A stretch of 64,000 nt of DNA from Planosporangium spinosum. GTDB lineage: Bacteria; Actinomycetota; Actinomycetes; Mycobacteriales; Micromonosporaceae. Below, piece by piece: positions 33,486-42,107 of the stretch. A model generated the notes under the pieces. The model was not told where the DNA came from. It saw nothing but the letters and a program-made list of their open reading frames with translations, and did no database searches. The stretch spans positions 62,001-126,000 of the forward strand of contig NZ_JBLYUB010000017.1 of assembly GCF_049999945.1 (NCBI RefSeq), in the 5' to 3' direction. The position numbers were made by a program, and so were the translations under genes. Numbering within the stretch: position 1 is the first letter of the stretch; every line of letters starts with the position of its first letter.

Positions 33486-33643
33486 GACTCTCCCTCTGGT
33501 GACCGGGCGCGGTCCGATCAACCGCACGCTCCAACCGAGGCTGTTCGCGAACGGCAGCCAACCGGGTGCGGCGAGGATGCGGGGAGGTTGCGATGTAATC
33601 CGCTGTCGGCGCGTCGGGGGACATGCCGCCGACGCGCCGGCGG

Positions 33644-34915
33644 TCAGCGGCGGAACGGCAGACCGATGGTCAGCCTGGCGCCGGGTTCGGCCACCGCGAG
33701 CGACAGGTCGCCACCGTGGCGACCGGCGATGGCCCGGGCGAGCATGACGGCGAGGGCGCCGGTCCGGCGCTCGTCGGCCACGTCGGGGTGGGGCAGGTGG
33801 GTGGCGAGCAGCCGCTCGGCCGTTGCCGCGTCGGCGGCCGGGGCGCTGACGGTCACCTGCCACCGGTCGGCCAGCGGCGCGGCGTGGACGACGATCTCCG
33901 TGCCGGGTGCGCTGGCCGTGACGAGTACCCCGACCGCGGTGTCGAACAACTGGGCGAGCAGGTCGGTGTCGCCGGTGAGCCGTGGGCCGTGGCGGAGGTC
34001 GAGCCGCACGGCGACGGGACCGTCCCCGCCGGTGCCGTTCCTGGCGGCGCCGGGGCTGTTCCCGCCGGTGCCGTTCCTGGCGGCGCTGGGGCTGTTCCCG
34101 CCGGTGCCGTTCCTGGCGGCGGCGTCGCGGAGCAGGGCGGGCACGTCGATCTCGGTCTCGTGCAGGCCCAGCTCCCCGGACTCCAGCTTCGCCAGCAGGA
34201 TGAGGTCGGCCACGAGGTTGAGCATCCGGTCGGCGTTGCGCCGGATCGCCAGCGTCATGGCGGCCCGGTCGGCGGCCGACAGTGCCGCCACCTCCTCCTC
34301 CAGGAGCGTCGCGAACGTGCTGATGGAGGTCAACGGGGTGCGCAGTTCGTGCGAGACGACACCGATGAACTCGGTCTTGAGCGTGGAGAGTTCCGACAGC
34401 ATCCGCGCCCGCTCCTCGAGGCCGCGGCGGATCTCGGCCTGCGCGGTGACGTCCCGGAAGACCCACAGGAACCCGAGCGTCGAGCCGTCCAGCGTGATCG
34501 GTACGTAGTCGCGCTCGAGTACCCGGCCGTCTACCAGCGGGATCTCCTCGCCGCGTAGGGGGCGACCGTGCCGCATCGCGGCCGCGGTCCGCTGCCGCAC
34601 CTCCTCGGCGTCGGCGTACAGGGCGGCCAGCGGCACGCCGCCCGGCCCACCCGCGGCGCCGCGCAGCCGCTCCGGTGGGACGCCGAGGGCGAACATCTCG
34701 ACGAAGGCGGTGTTGGCCAGGACGACCCGGTGCTGTTCGTCCTGGAGCAGCACGGCGACGTTGAGCGACTCGATGAGCGCCATCAGTCGGACGGTCTCGA
34801 CCTGGGGCTGCCGCTCGGCGGCGAGGGCGGCGGGGAGTCGTTGGTGGGCCGGTTGCTCCGTCGGTGGGGACATCACGGGGGACCCGTCTTGGTCCGACGC
34901 GCCCACGCTCAACAC
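33644..34915 (-). CDS. PAS-domain histidine kinase with a degenerate catalytic domain
   Basis: This 423-residue cytosolic protein has a PAS domain (about 40-155: SLNVAVLLQDEQHRVVLANTAF) and an intact HisKA box (EFIGVVSHELRTPLTSISTF). The ATPase domain lacks canonical motifs: the N box reads QLFDTAVGVLVTAS instead of a QxxxNLxxNA pattern, no DxGxG is present, and the G2 position reads RTGALAVMLARAI. A repeat-encoded linker (RNGTGGNSP units) precedes it. It may act as a phosphatase or allosteric partner rather than a kinase. The GTG start at 34913-34915 has GGGAGG at 5 nt. It is divergent from another kinase gene. Confidence 0.85.
   Translation of the reverse strand: MLSVGASDQDGSPVMSPPTEQPAHQRLPAALAAERQPQVETVRLMALIESLNVAVLLQDEQHRVVLANTAFVEMFALGVPPERLRGAAGGPGGVPLAALYADAEEVRQRTAAAMRHGRPLRGEEIPLVDGRVLERDYVPITLDGSTLGFLWVFRDVTAQAEIRRGLEERARMLSELSTLKTEFIGVVSHELRTPLTSISTFATLLEEEVAALSAADRAAMTLAIRRNADRMLNLVADLILLAKLESGELGLHETEIDVPALLRDAAARNGTGGNSPSAARNGTGGNSPGAARNGTGGDGPVAVRLDLRHGPRLTGDTDLLAQLFDTAVGVLVTASAPGTEIVVHAAPLADRWQVTVSAPAADAATAERLLATHLPHPDVADERRTGALAVMLARAIAGRHGGDLSLAVAEPGARLTIGLPFRR
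34026..34121. repeat. 36-bp tandem repeat (2.7 copies) inside the degenerate kinase gene
   Basis: In-frame 36-bp units encode a 12-residue AARNGTGGNSPG-type linker between the HisKA and ATPase-like domains. Copies 1 and 2 differ at one base. Confidence 0.9.
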
Positions 34916-35061
34916 CAGCCTCCCGCGAAATCATGACATCTAGTACTAATCTCAAACTTTAGCGCACAAGTATTGACAATGCGTAGAATAGAGCAGCACT
35001 CGGAGTAGGGAATCTCGGTCCGGCTCGCGGCAGCGACGACGGCCGACCGGTGAGGAGGACC

Positions 35062-36579
35062 GTGCGTGGCTATACGGGCGATCGCGTGGCAGCGGAGCTG
35101 ACCCCGCCGGCCGCACGTGCCCTGGCTGCCCGCGCGGAGCGGGCGAGCAGCCTGGTGGAGGTGCAACGGCTGCTCGGGGAGTTGCGGACGCTGCCCGGTG
35201 TGCGCGACGCCGCCCTGGAGTCCTCGGCGTCGCCGAGCCCCGGCGGCATTCCGGTAGGGCCGGCGCGGTGGCGGCTCGCGCTGCAGGTGTACGCCGTCGA
35301 CGAGCTGAGCTACCGCCAGGCACTGCCGGCCGTGGAAGAGATCGCCGCGGCCGTCGAGCGCTGCCTGACCCGGCCCTGTCCGGCGATGCCCGCCGATCGC
35401 GCGATGCCGGTCGACCCGCTCGGGCGCTCCCTGCTCGCCGCCGACCGGGCCGCCGTCGTCCTGGTCGACCCGCCGGCCGGCTGGGTCGCGCTGTCCGACG
35501 AGTTCACGGTGCTGCTCGGGTACGACCGGCAGGCGCCGCCCCCGGTCTCCCCGCTGGACCTGGTCCACCCGGACGACCACGCCGTCGCCGTCGCGTCGCT
35601 GGTCGACGCGTGCGCCGGGCGCGGCCCCGACGGCCCGTTCGACCTGCGGGTACGCGCGTCCAACGGCCAGTGGCGCACGCTTGAGGTGACCGTCCGCGGG
35701 CTCCTCGACGACCCGCAGGTCGGCGCGGTCGCCTACCTGGGCGTCGACGTCACCGCCCAGCGCGCCACCGAACGGGTACTGCGCGAGGAACTGTCCCGGC
35801 TGCGCGGCAACCGGCCGGCCGCCACGCCGACCTCCGGCGGCGTCGTGGGGTCGTCGTTCGTGCCGACCGTGGCGCACGAGCTGCGCGGCCCGCTGTCCGC
35901 GGTGGTCGCGTTCGCGCACCTGCTCGGCGACCCGGGCAGCGGCGGCCTCACCGACGAGCAGCGCACCTACCTCGACGTGATCGACCGCAACGCCAACCGG
36001 CTGTTGCGCCTGATCGAGGAGCTGCTGACGCTGTCCCGGCTGGAGGCGGGCACCCTGCCGTTGAAGCACACCGCGGTACGGGTACCGGCGCTGCTCGACG
36101 AGGTGGTGGCCGAGCGCCGGCTGGCCGCGGAGGCCGCCGGGATCGAGTTGGCGCTCCACGCGGTGGACGGACCCGAGCTGGTGTGCGACGAGGCCCGGCT
36201 CCAGCAGGTGCTGGGCAACCTGCTGGCCAACTCGCTCGCGTTCACCCCGTCCGGCGGCCGCATCAGCGTCCGGGCGCGGCCCGTGCGTACCGGGTGGGAA
36301 CTGGTGGTCAGCGACAACGGAATCGGAATACCCGCGGCCGAACAGCCGAGGCTGTTCAGCCCCTTCTTCCGCGCCTCCAACGTCGGGGCGGCGGCCTGGG
36401 CGGGTACCTCGGGCGCGGGACTCGGCCTGGTGATCAGCCGGGCCATCGTGGAACTGCATGGCGGCGCCATCAACGTCGCCAGTACGGAAGGCGTCGGTAC
36501 GACGGTGACAGTCTCTCTGCCGGCGCGCCCTCGTGGGAATGATGGAGGTCTTGAGGGTGAGCCGACTACTGATCGTTGA
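35062..36579 (+). CDS. PAS-containing sensor histidine kinase
   Basis: This protein of about 505 residues has an uncharacterised N-terminal domain (to about 120) and a PAS/PAC region (VDPPAGWVALSDEFTVLLGYD ... VAYLGVDVTAQRATE). The HisKA box is VAHELRGPLSAVVAF and the HATPase domain is complete: N box LQQVLGNLLANSLAFTPSGG, G1 DNGIGIP and G2 SGAGLGLVIS. No transmembrane segment is seen, so it probably senses an internal signal. The start is uncertain: GTG at 35062 lies behind GAGGAGG; GTG at 35050 or 35086 is possible. The 3' end overlaps the response regulator gene. Confidence 0.9.
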   Translation: MRGYTGDRVAAELTPPAARALAARAERASSLVEVQRLLGELRTLPGVRDAALESSASPSPGGIPVGPARWRLALQVYAVDELSYRQALPAVEEIAAAVERCLTRPCPAMPADRAMPVDPLGRSLLAADRAAVVLVDPPAGWVALSDEFTVLLGYDRQAPPPVSPLDLVHPDDHAVAVASLVDACAGRGPDGPFDLRVRASNGQWRTLEVTVRGLLDDPQVGAVAYLGVDVTAQRATERVLREELSRLRGNRPAATPTSGGVVGSSFVPTVAHELRGPLSAVVAFAHLLGDPGSGGLTDEQRTYLDVIDRNANRLLRLIEELLTLSRLEAGTLPLKHTAVRVPALLDEVVAERRLAAEAAGIELALHAVDGPELVCDEARLQQVLGNLLANSLAFTPSGGRISVRARPVRTGWELVVSDNGIGIPAAEQPRLFSPFFRASNVGAAAWAGTSGAGLGLVISRAIVELHGGAINVASTEGVGTTVTVSLPARPRGNDGGLEGEPTTDR

Positions 36580-37261
36580 GGACGACCCGGACATCGCGCT
36601 GGCGCTGCGCCTGTTGCTGACCCGGGCCGGACACCAGGTCGCGCACGCCAAGGACGGGCGGGCCGGCCTGCGTGACGCGTACACCGAACGGCCCGAACTC
36701 GTCATCCTCGACATCGGGTTGCCGGGCATGGACGGCTGGCAGGTGCTGGAGCGGCTGCGGGACGTCAGCGACGTACCCGTCCTGCTGCTGACCGCGCACG
36801 GCCAGGAGTCGGACAAGGTACGCGGCCTGCGCGGCGGCGCCGACGACTACCTCACCAAGCCGTTCACCAACGCCGAGCTGGTGGCCCGGGTGGAGGCGCT
36901 GCTGCGCCGTAGCGCCGGCGCGTCGCAGTGGGCCGACGAGGTGTACGACGACGGCGTCCTGCGCATCGACCCGGCCGCCCGGCGCACCTACGTGGACGGC
37001 GAGGAGGTGCGGCTCACTCCGACCGAGTTCCGCCTGCTCAATGTCCTGGTACGGCACGCCGGGGCGGTGCTGTCGCCCAACCAGCTGCTGGCCCAGGCGT
37101 GGGACGACCCGACCGGTATCGGCCCGGAGCGGGTGAAGTTCGCGGTCCTGCGGCTGCGCCGCAAGCTCGGCTGGACCGACCCGGACGCCTCACCGATCGA
37201 GTCGGTACGCGGCTTCGGATACCGGTACCGCCGCCCCGCCATGGAGCGGATCACCGAGTAG
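36557..37261 (+). CDS. OmpR/PhoB-family response regulator
   Basis: This 234-residue protein has a receiver with Asp52 (LVILDIGLPGMDG), Thr in LLLTAHGQ and Lys in YLTKPF, plus a winged-helix DNA-binding domain (RLTPTEFRLLNVLVRHAGAVLSPNQLL ... ESVRGFGYRYRRP). The GTG start at 36557 lies inside the kinase gene end and has GGAGG 8 nt upstream, so the two form a coupled two-component pair. Confidence 0.93.
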   Translation: MSRLLIVEDDPDIALALRLLLTRAGHQVAHAKDGRAGLRDAYTERPELVILDIGLPGMDGWQVLERLRDVSDVPVLLLTAHGQESDKVRGLRGGADDYLTKPFTNAELVARVEALLRRSAGASQWADEVYDDGVLRIDPAARRTYVDGEEVRLTPTEFRLLNVLVRHAGAVLSPNQLLAQAWDDPTGIGPERVKFAVLRLRRKLGWTDPDASPIESVRGFGYRYRRPAMERITE

Positions 37262-37320
37262 AGCCGCTCGCGGGCCGGCCGAGGGGGGACCGCTCCCGGT
37301 CATCCCCGGCCGGCCCGCCG

Positions 37321-37400
37321 GTCACGCCGGCGAACGGCCGGTCACGCCGGCGAACGGCCGGTTACGCCGGCCGTTCGCCGGTTACGCCGGCCGTTCGCCG
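37321..37400. repeat. Four 20-bp repeats, two in each orientation, after the response regulator gene
   Basis: Two exact copies of GTCACGCCGGCGAACGGCCG (37321-37360) are followed by two exact copies of GTTACGCCGGCCGTTCGCCG (37361-37400). The cores GGCGAACGGCC and GGCCGTTCGCC are reverse complements, so the array can fold into a long hairpin and may terminate the kinase-regulator transcript. Confidence 0.9.
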
Positions 37401-37606
37401 TTTCGCCGATTACCCGAGGCCGTCCGGCTTCGCCAGCGTCGCAACGGCATGACAACCGAGTAGCACCGACGCCGCGTCGGTCGGGTCGCACCATGATGGC
37501 ACGGCAGGTGGTTTCCGGGACCCCGGATCCGCCCGCCGGGTTCAACCGACCCGCGTACGCCGGCGGTCCCACCAGGGCCACCGACGCCGACCCGAAGGCA
37601 GCGGAC

Positions 37607-38329
37607 ATGCTCGACCTCACCGTGGACAGCCACGTGCACACCGCGTTCTCCGCGGGGCGCGACAGCGTCAGTCTCGTCGTGGCCGCTGCCGAGCAGATGG
37701 GCCTGACCGAGTTGGTCTTCTGCGACGAGGCCGGGCCGGAGACCCGGTGGATGTCGTCGTACCTGGCCTCCATCCAGCGGGCGCAGCAGCGCACCGACAT
37801 CGTGCTGCGGGCCGGCATCGAGGTCGAGGCGATCGGTACCGACGGGTGGCTGGCCTTCCCGGCCGACCTCGGCGGGCTCGACGTGGTGTCGGTCGCCGTC
37901 GGCGCACTGCCCATGCCGTCCGGGCTGGCCGGGCCGCAGACCGTACGGGCCCTTGTCGACGCCGGCGCACTGACCTCCGCCAACGTGGTCGAGATGCTGG
38001 TGACCGTGACCGCGCGCGCCGTCGAGCGGGTCAGCCGGTACGCCCCGACCCGACTCGCCCGTCCGCTGGCGTTCCTGACCCGGGCCGGGTTCACCGACTC
38101 CGACATCGACGACGCCGCGGTCGCCGAGCTGGCCGCGATGTGTCGCCTCACCAACACCCAGGTCGAGATCAGCGAGCGTCACCAGGCGCCGTCCGCGCGA
38201 CTGGCCGCACTGTTCGCCGCCGGGGGAGCGCGTCTGGTCGCCGCGAGCGACGCGCGCCAGGCCAGCGAGGTCGGGCGCTGGCGGCACGTCGAACGGGTCA
38301 GCGGGGACCTCGCGCCCGTCGCCGGCTGA
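37607..38329 (+). CDS. PHP-domain metal-dependent phosphoesterase family protein
   Basis: This protein of about 240 residues begins MLDLTVDSHVHTAFSAGRDSVSLVVAAAEQMGLTELVFCDEA. The H-x-H motif and the following Asp/Glu match the PHP fold (histidinol phosphatase / polymerase-associated phosphoesterases). Further metal-ligand candidates are Glu in GIEVEAIG and the late SDAR (in AASDARQASEVG). The ATG at 37607 is chosen because GAAGG precedes it and homology starts there; an ATG at 37493 would add 38 unlikely residues. The substrate is unknown. Confidence 0.8.
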   Translation: MLDLTVDSHVHTAFSAGRDSVSLVVAAAEQMGLTELVFCDEAGPETRWMSSYLASIQRAQQRTDIVLRAGIEVEAIGTDGWLAFPADLGGLDVVSVAVGALPMPSGLAGPQTVRALVDAGALTSANVVEMLVTVTARAVERVSRYAPTRLARPLAFLTRAGFTDSDIDDAAVAELAAMCRLTNTQVEISERHQAPSARLAALFAAGGARLVAASDARQASEVGRWRHVERVSGDLAPVAG

Positions 38330-38420
38330 CCACACGCGGGGCCCCTGACCCGCGCCCGTCGTGTTTCTCCGCGTGGGCCGCGTCGTCTCCTGCGTCTCCT
38401 GCGTCTCCCGCGCCTCCCAG

Positions 38421-38492
38421 ATCCGTGCAATGTCGCAATCTTTGCTGTATCGGCGGCTCCGACAGCAGCATTGATTGCGACATTGCGTGGAT
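38421..38492. repeat. Long imperfect inverted repeat in the intergenic region
   Basis: Arms of 20 bp (38421-38440 and 38473-38492) pair at 18 positions around GCAATGTCGCAATC/GATTGCGACATTGC. A second internal pairing (TGCTGT 38443-38448 with ACAGCA 38462-38467) extends the structure. It lies 92 bp past the PHP gene. It could be a terminator, a folded RNA or a small repeat element. Confidence 0.8.
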
Positions 38493-38759
38493 CTTGGCGT
38501 CTCGGTACGCGCGGGCGGTCGCCAGGTTTAGCGGCGCCGGGGCGGGCAAGTGCCGTCGCCGTCGGACATACCGGACCGGCCGCCGTCGCCGTACCAGTCA
38601 TCGACGGTGGCTGTGCCGGCTGTCCGGCCATTGGTTGCCCCTGCCCCGCCGTTGCCGGGCGGCCACCGCTGTGGTCGGCGCGACGACGGCTACCCGTGCC
38701 ATGCCTCAGCAGACCGGACCCGTGCCTTGACGACTGTGCCCTTGACAAGGAGACAAGCT

Positions 38760-39449
38760 GTGACGCCGATTTCCACCCACCGCCGCCAGATGAGAGCCAT
38801 CCGGACCGCCGTCACGTCGCACCTGCCGATGATCAGGTTCCTACCGCTGGCCGCCGTTGCCACCGCCGGCGCGCTCCTACTGCCCGCCACGGCGCAGGCC
38901 GTGACCACACCCGTGACCACCGTCAAGCCGCACGTCGCGATGAGTCGCTACGTCGCGGAGGCCGACGACCAGAACGTTGAGGGCAACGACTCCGCTACGG
39001 GCAATGACTCCGCTACGGGCAATGACTCCGCTACGGGCAATGACTCCGCTACGGGCAATGACTCCGCTACGGGCAATGACTCCGCCACGGGCAATGACTC
39101 CGCCACGGGCAACGGCACCGCAACCGACGACGGGAACGCCGGGGACGCCGCAGCCGAGGCCCTGGACGACGACGCCGTGGCCGAAGAGTGGGCCGAGGAG
39201 GATGCGGCGGACGGCTGGAACGAGGATGCGACCGCCGAGGACTGGGACGAGGAGGACGCGGCGGACGGTTGGGATGAGGACGTCTCAGGGGACAATTGGG
39301 ATGAGGATGCCGCAGCCGACGACTGGGATGAGGACACGACCGTCGAGGACTGGGACGAGGAGGTGAGCACCGGCTCGGACGGCGGCTCGAGCAGTAACGC
39401 CGATGCTGCCGCGGAAGCCGCTACCGGCGACGGCAGCACCACGGTCTAG
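38760..39449 (+). CDS. Secreted acidic protein with GNDSAT and Trp/Asp/Glu nonapeptide repeats
   Basis: I do not recognise a family. The 229-residue product has a signal peptide (IRFLPLAAVATAGALLLPATAQA), seven exact GNDSAT hexapeptides (residues 75-116), then an acidic region in which Trp recurs exactly every nine residues (144, 153, 162, 171, 180, 189, 198) in a W-(D/N/A)-E-(D/E)-x-x-x-(D/E)-x pattern. The mature protein is strongly negative. Repeated acidic nonapeptides suggest metal (Ca2+) binding or a matrix/spacer role, but the motif is not the RTX glycine-rich one. The start is the GTG at 38760 with AAGGAG 8 nt upstream. Confidence 0.8.
   Translation: MTPISTHRRQMRAIRTAVTSHLPMIRFLPLAAVATAGALLLPATAQAVTTPVTTVKPHVAMSRYVAEADDQNVEGNDSATGNDSATGNDSATGNDSATGNDSATGNDSATGNDSATGNGTATDDGNAGDAAAEALDDDAVAEEWAEEDAADGWNEDATAEDWDEEDAADGWDEDVSGDNWDEDAAADDWDEDTTVEDWDEEVSTGSDGGSSSNADAAAEAATGDGSTTV
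38982..39107. repeat. 18-bp tandem repeat x7 encoding GNDSAT
   Basis: Seven in-frame 18-bp units differ only by a few synonymous changes (GAC/GAT-type and GCT/GCC). Confidence 0.95.
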
Positions 39450-39514
39450 GCGGAATCCGAGATAGCCACGCCGTACGACACCGACCGCGGCGACGATATC
39501 TGACATGCGGTTCG

Positions 39515-39564
39515 TGATCAGGGAGGGTGCGGGGCACCGTCGCGGCTCGCACCCTCCCTGATCA
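39515..39564. terminator. Bidirectional terminator overlapping the end of the GNAT gene
   Basis: A perfect 17-bp inverted repeat, TGATCAGGGAGGGTGCG (39515-39531) with 39548-39564. The left arm contains the stop codon of the minus-strand acetyltransferase gene; it also lies 66 bp past the acidic repeat protein gene. Confidence 0.75.
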
Positions 39565-40054
39565 TGCATAGCCGGGGCCACCGGTCGAGGCCGTGGGCCG
39601 CCTCCCGCTGCCGGATCGTCCGGAGGCCGGGCCCCAGTTCGCGCTCGGCCATCGGCCGGAACCCGCACCGTACGTAGTAGGGCGCGTTCCACGGCACGTG
39701 GGCGAACGTGGTCAGCGTCAACGCGGGCATGTCGAGGTCGGTCGCGCGACGGGCCGCATATTCGAGGAGCGAGCGCCCGATCCCGCGACGCGCACCGGAC
39801 GGGTGGACCGACACCTGCTCGACGTGGAGACTGCCGTCGATCGGTTCGGCGATCAGGTAGGCGACCGGTACGTCCGCGTGATCGGCCGCGACCCAGGCCA
39901 GACCGGAGTCGCGGTAGCGAGCGAGTACCTCCAGCGGGAGGGGGTCGTCGTCGGCGATCTCCGGCATCCCGACGTCGCGGAAACAGGTCCCGGCGGCGCG
40001 CTCGATGTCCCGTAGCGCGGACAGCTCCTCGGTGCGGACGGCACGGATACGCAT
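39518..40054 (-). CDS. GNAT-family N-acetyltransferase
   Basis: This 178-residue protein has the GNAT fold: N-terminal RIRAVRTEELSALRDIERAAG, the acceptor-side VAYLIAEPIDGSLHVEQVSVHPSGARRGIGRSLLEYAARRA (acetyl-CoA-binding R/Q-x-x-G-x-G/A as RRGIGRSL), and the VPWNAPYYVRCGFRPM motif. The substrate cannot be told from sequence. It is a single gene flanked by two hairpin terminators. Confidence 0.9.
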   Translation of the reverse strand: MRIRAVRTEELSALRDIERAAGTCFRDVGMPEIADDDPLPLEVLARYRDSGLAWVAADHADVPVAYLIAEPIDGSLHVEQVSVHPSGARRGIGRSLLEYAARRATDLDMPALTLTTFAHVPWNAPYYVRCGFRPMAERELGPGLRTIRQREAAHGLDRWPRLCMIREGASRDGAPHPP

Positions 40055-40124
40055 CGGTCAGTATCTCCACAAGACGCACGGGTCGGCGACCCCACGTGTC
40101 TGATGTCCCTGCCACAGATGACGT

Positions 40125-40168
40125 GAACCGGCCCCGGACCGTGCTCGACGGTGGTCCGGGGCCGGTTC
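40125..40168 (-). terminator. Terminator after the CHASE3 histidine kinase gene
   Basis: A perfect 16-bp stem GAACCGGCCCCGGACC (40125-40140) with 40153-40168, loop of 12 nt, lies 68 nt past the stop of the minus-strand kinase gene. Confidence 0.75.
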
Positions 40169-40235
40169 GGCGTGGTGTCGGCGGTACCGGGCGACCGCGC
40201 GCGGGTCGGGGTCCTCCCGGTGTCCGGCGGTGCGG

Positions 40236-42107
40236 CTACGACGCGAGCGTCAACTCACGCGGCAGCCGTACCGTGACCGTCGTTCCCGCTCCGGGCTCCG
40301 ACCGCAGCGTGACGTCGCCGTCGTGGTTGGCGACGATGTTGCGCACGATGGTGAGCCCCAGGCCGGTACCGGGGATCGACTCCGACACCGCGTTGGAGGC
40401 GCGGAAGAAGCGGCTGAACAGCCGGTCCTGCTCCTCGGCGGGGATGCCGATGCCGGTGTCGGAGACCGACAGCACGATGTCGTCGCCGTCCTCGCGTACC
40501 GACACCACGACCTCACCGCCGCTCGGCGTGAACTTCACGGCGTTGGACAGCAGGCTGTTGAGTACCCGGTCGATCTGCTCGGGATCCACGACCGCGATGA
40601 GCGGCTTGGCCGGGCAGTCGGTGTACACGGTGTGATCGGTCGTCGCGCCCATCGTGCGCACGACCCGCGTGACCAGTTCCGTCACGTCGGTCAGCTGGCG
40701 TTCGATCGTGAACGTACCGGTCTCGATCCGCGACAGCGTGAGCAGATCCTCGATCATTCTGCGTAGCCGGTTGGTGTTGCGTTCGACGATCTCCAGCATC
40801 TGCCGCTGCTCGTCGGTCAGCGGACCGGACGCCGGGTCGGCGAGCAACTCCACGAAGCCGCTGATGCTGGTCAGTGGCGTCCGCAGCTCGTGCGACACGG
40901 TCGACACGAAGGCGTCCTGCGTACGCTCCAGCTCCCGCTGCCGGGCATCGAGCTCCTGCTCCCGCTCGTACAGCCGGCTCTGCTGCACCCAGCGGGCCAC
41001 GTCGGCGGCGACCCACCCGGCCGCCTCGACCTCGGCCGGCTGCCACGGGCGGCCGCCGGCACACCGGACGAGGGTGATGGCGCCGTCGGGCTGCGAACCG
41101 GTGCCGAACGGTACGGTCAGCGCGCTCACGGCGCCGGCCGCGAGCAGTTCGTCGCGCTCCCGCTTCGGTGCGCCGTTGGGCTGGGTACGTACGTCGCCGC
41201 TGCACCACACGTCACCGCGGGCGAGCCGGTCGGACAGCCAGGACACCGGCTGCGCGGCGAGCGGACGCGCCCCGCCCCGCTCGTCGGCCGCCCAGGAGGC
41301 GGTGCGCTGCCGCTCGCCGTCGGCGCCGGCCAGCCGGACGACGGCCAGGTCGGCCTGGAACTCCGGGCCCAGTACGTGGGCCGCGGCGTCCAGCACGGCG
41401 TCCACCGACACGTGGTCGCGTACCCGCAGGCCGGCCTCCCGCATCCGGGTGTGCGCCTGGTTCTGCTTCTTCTCCTCGCGCAGCATGCGGGTCACCCGCC
41501 GGGCGGTCCGGACGGCGACCAGCATCGCGGCGAGGATCCCGAACGCGGCGGTACCCAGCAGCGCGGCGGCGGCGACGACCTGGGTCTTGCGGGTCTGCTG
41601 TTGCAACAGATCGTCCCGGTGGGACAGGGCGCGGTCGAGGTGGGCGTTGCCGGACAGGAACTGGTCGAACACCGGGCCGCCCTGGTGGGCGAAGCACACG
41701 TCCTCGTCGCTGCCCGGCTCCACCTCGCGCTGCCGGCTGGCGATGTCGAACCAGGCAGCGGCCCGGTCGAGCTGCGACGACACCACGGTCCGGTCCTTCG
41801 GCGGCGCCACCCGGCGCAGGCTTGCCGCCGCGAACTCGTACTCGCGCCTGGCGTCCTGGTACGCGTCTTCGAACCCGGGCTCCCCGGAGAGCAGGTAGCT
41901 GCAGATGCCGCGCTGGGCTTCCATGAGGGTCAGGTACACGCGGCCGTTGGCCTGCCGCTCCGGCAGCACCTGGCCGGCCAGCGCGTTCACCGATCGGTAC
42001 TGCTGCCACGCCGCGTAGGAGGCCACCGTGCCGGTGACGAGGAGGACGCCGATGACGATGGCGAAGGCGCGGTACAACTGCCGCGCGATGGTGATGGCTC
42101 GACTCAT
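40236..42107 (-). CDS. Membrane-bound CHASE3-GAF sensor histidine kinase
   Basis: This 623-residue protein has transmembrane helices near residues 12-32 and about 180-200 enclosing a CHASE3-like extracytoplasmic domain (ERQANGRVYLTLMEAQRGICSYLLSGEPGFEDAYQDARREYE). A GAF domain follows (about 235-395), then a coiled linker, the HisKA box (VSTVSHELRTPLTSISGF) and an intact HATPase (RVLNSLLSNAVKFTPSGG, DTGIGIP, GTGLGLTIV). The start ATG is 42105-42107 with GAAAGG upstream. No adjacent response regulator is visible, so it is an orphan kinase. Confidence 0.93.
   Translation of the reverse strand: MSRAITIARQLYRAFAIVIGVLLVTGTVASYAAWQQYRSVNALAGQVLPERQANGRVYLTLMEAQRGICSYLLSGEPGFEDAYQDARREYEFAAASLRRVAPPKDRTVVSSQLDRAAAWFDIASRQREVEPGSDEDVCFAHQGGPVFDQFLSGNAHLDRALSHRDDLLQQQTRKTQVVAAAALLGTAAFGILAAMLVAVRTARRVTRMLREEKKQNQAHTRMREAGLRVRDHVSVDAVLDAAAHVLGPEFQADLAVVRLAGADGERQRTASWAADERGGARPLAAQPVSWLSDRLARGDVWCSGDVRTQPNGAPKRERDELLAAGAVSALTVPFGTGSQPDGAITLVRCAGGRPWQPAEVEAAGWVAADVARWVQQSRLYEREQELDARQRELERTQDAFVSTVSHELRTPLTSISGFVELLADPASGPLTDEQRQMLEIVERNTNRLRRMIEDLLTLSRIETGTFTIERQLTDVTELVTRVVRTMGATTDHTVYTDCPAKPLIAVVDPEQIDRVLNSLLSNAVKFTPSGGEVVVSVREDGDDIVLSVSDTGIGIPAEEQDRLFSRFFRASNAVSESIPGTGLGLTIVRNIVANHDGDVTLRSEPGAGTTVTVRLPRELTLAS

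Noticed and set aside
34971..35001. TTGACA at 34973-34978 as a promoter for the plus-strand kinase
   Set aside because: No acceptable -10 hexamer at 16-18 bp spacing; TAGAAT at 34984 is too close. Left unassigned.
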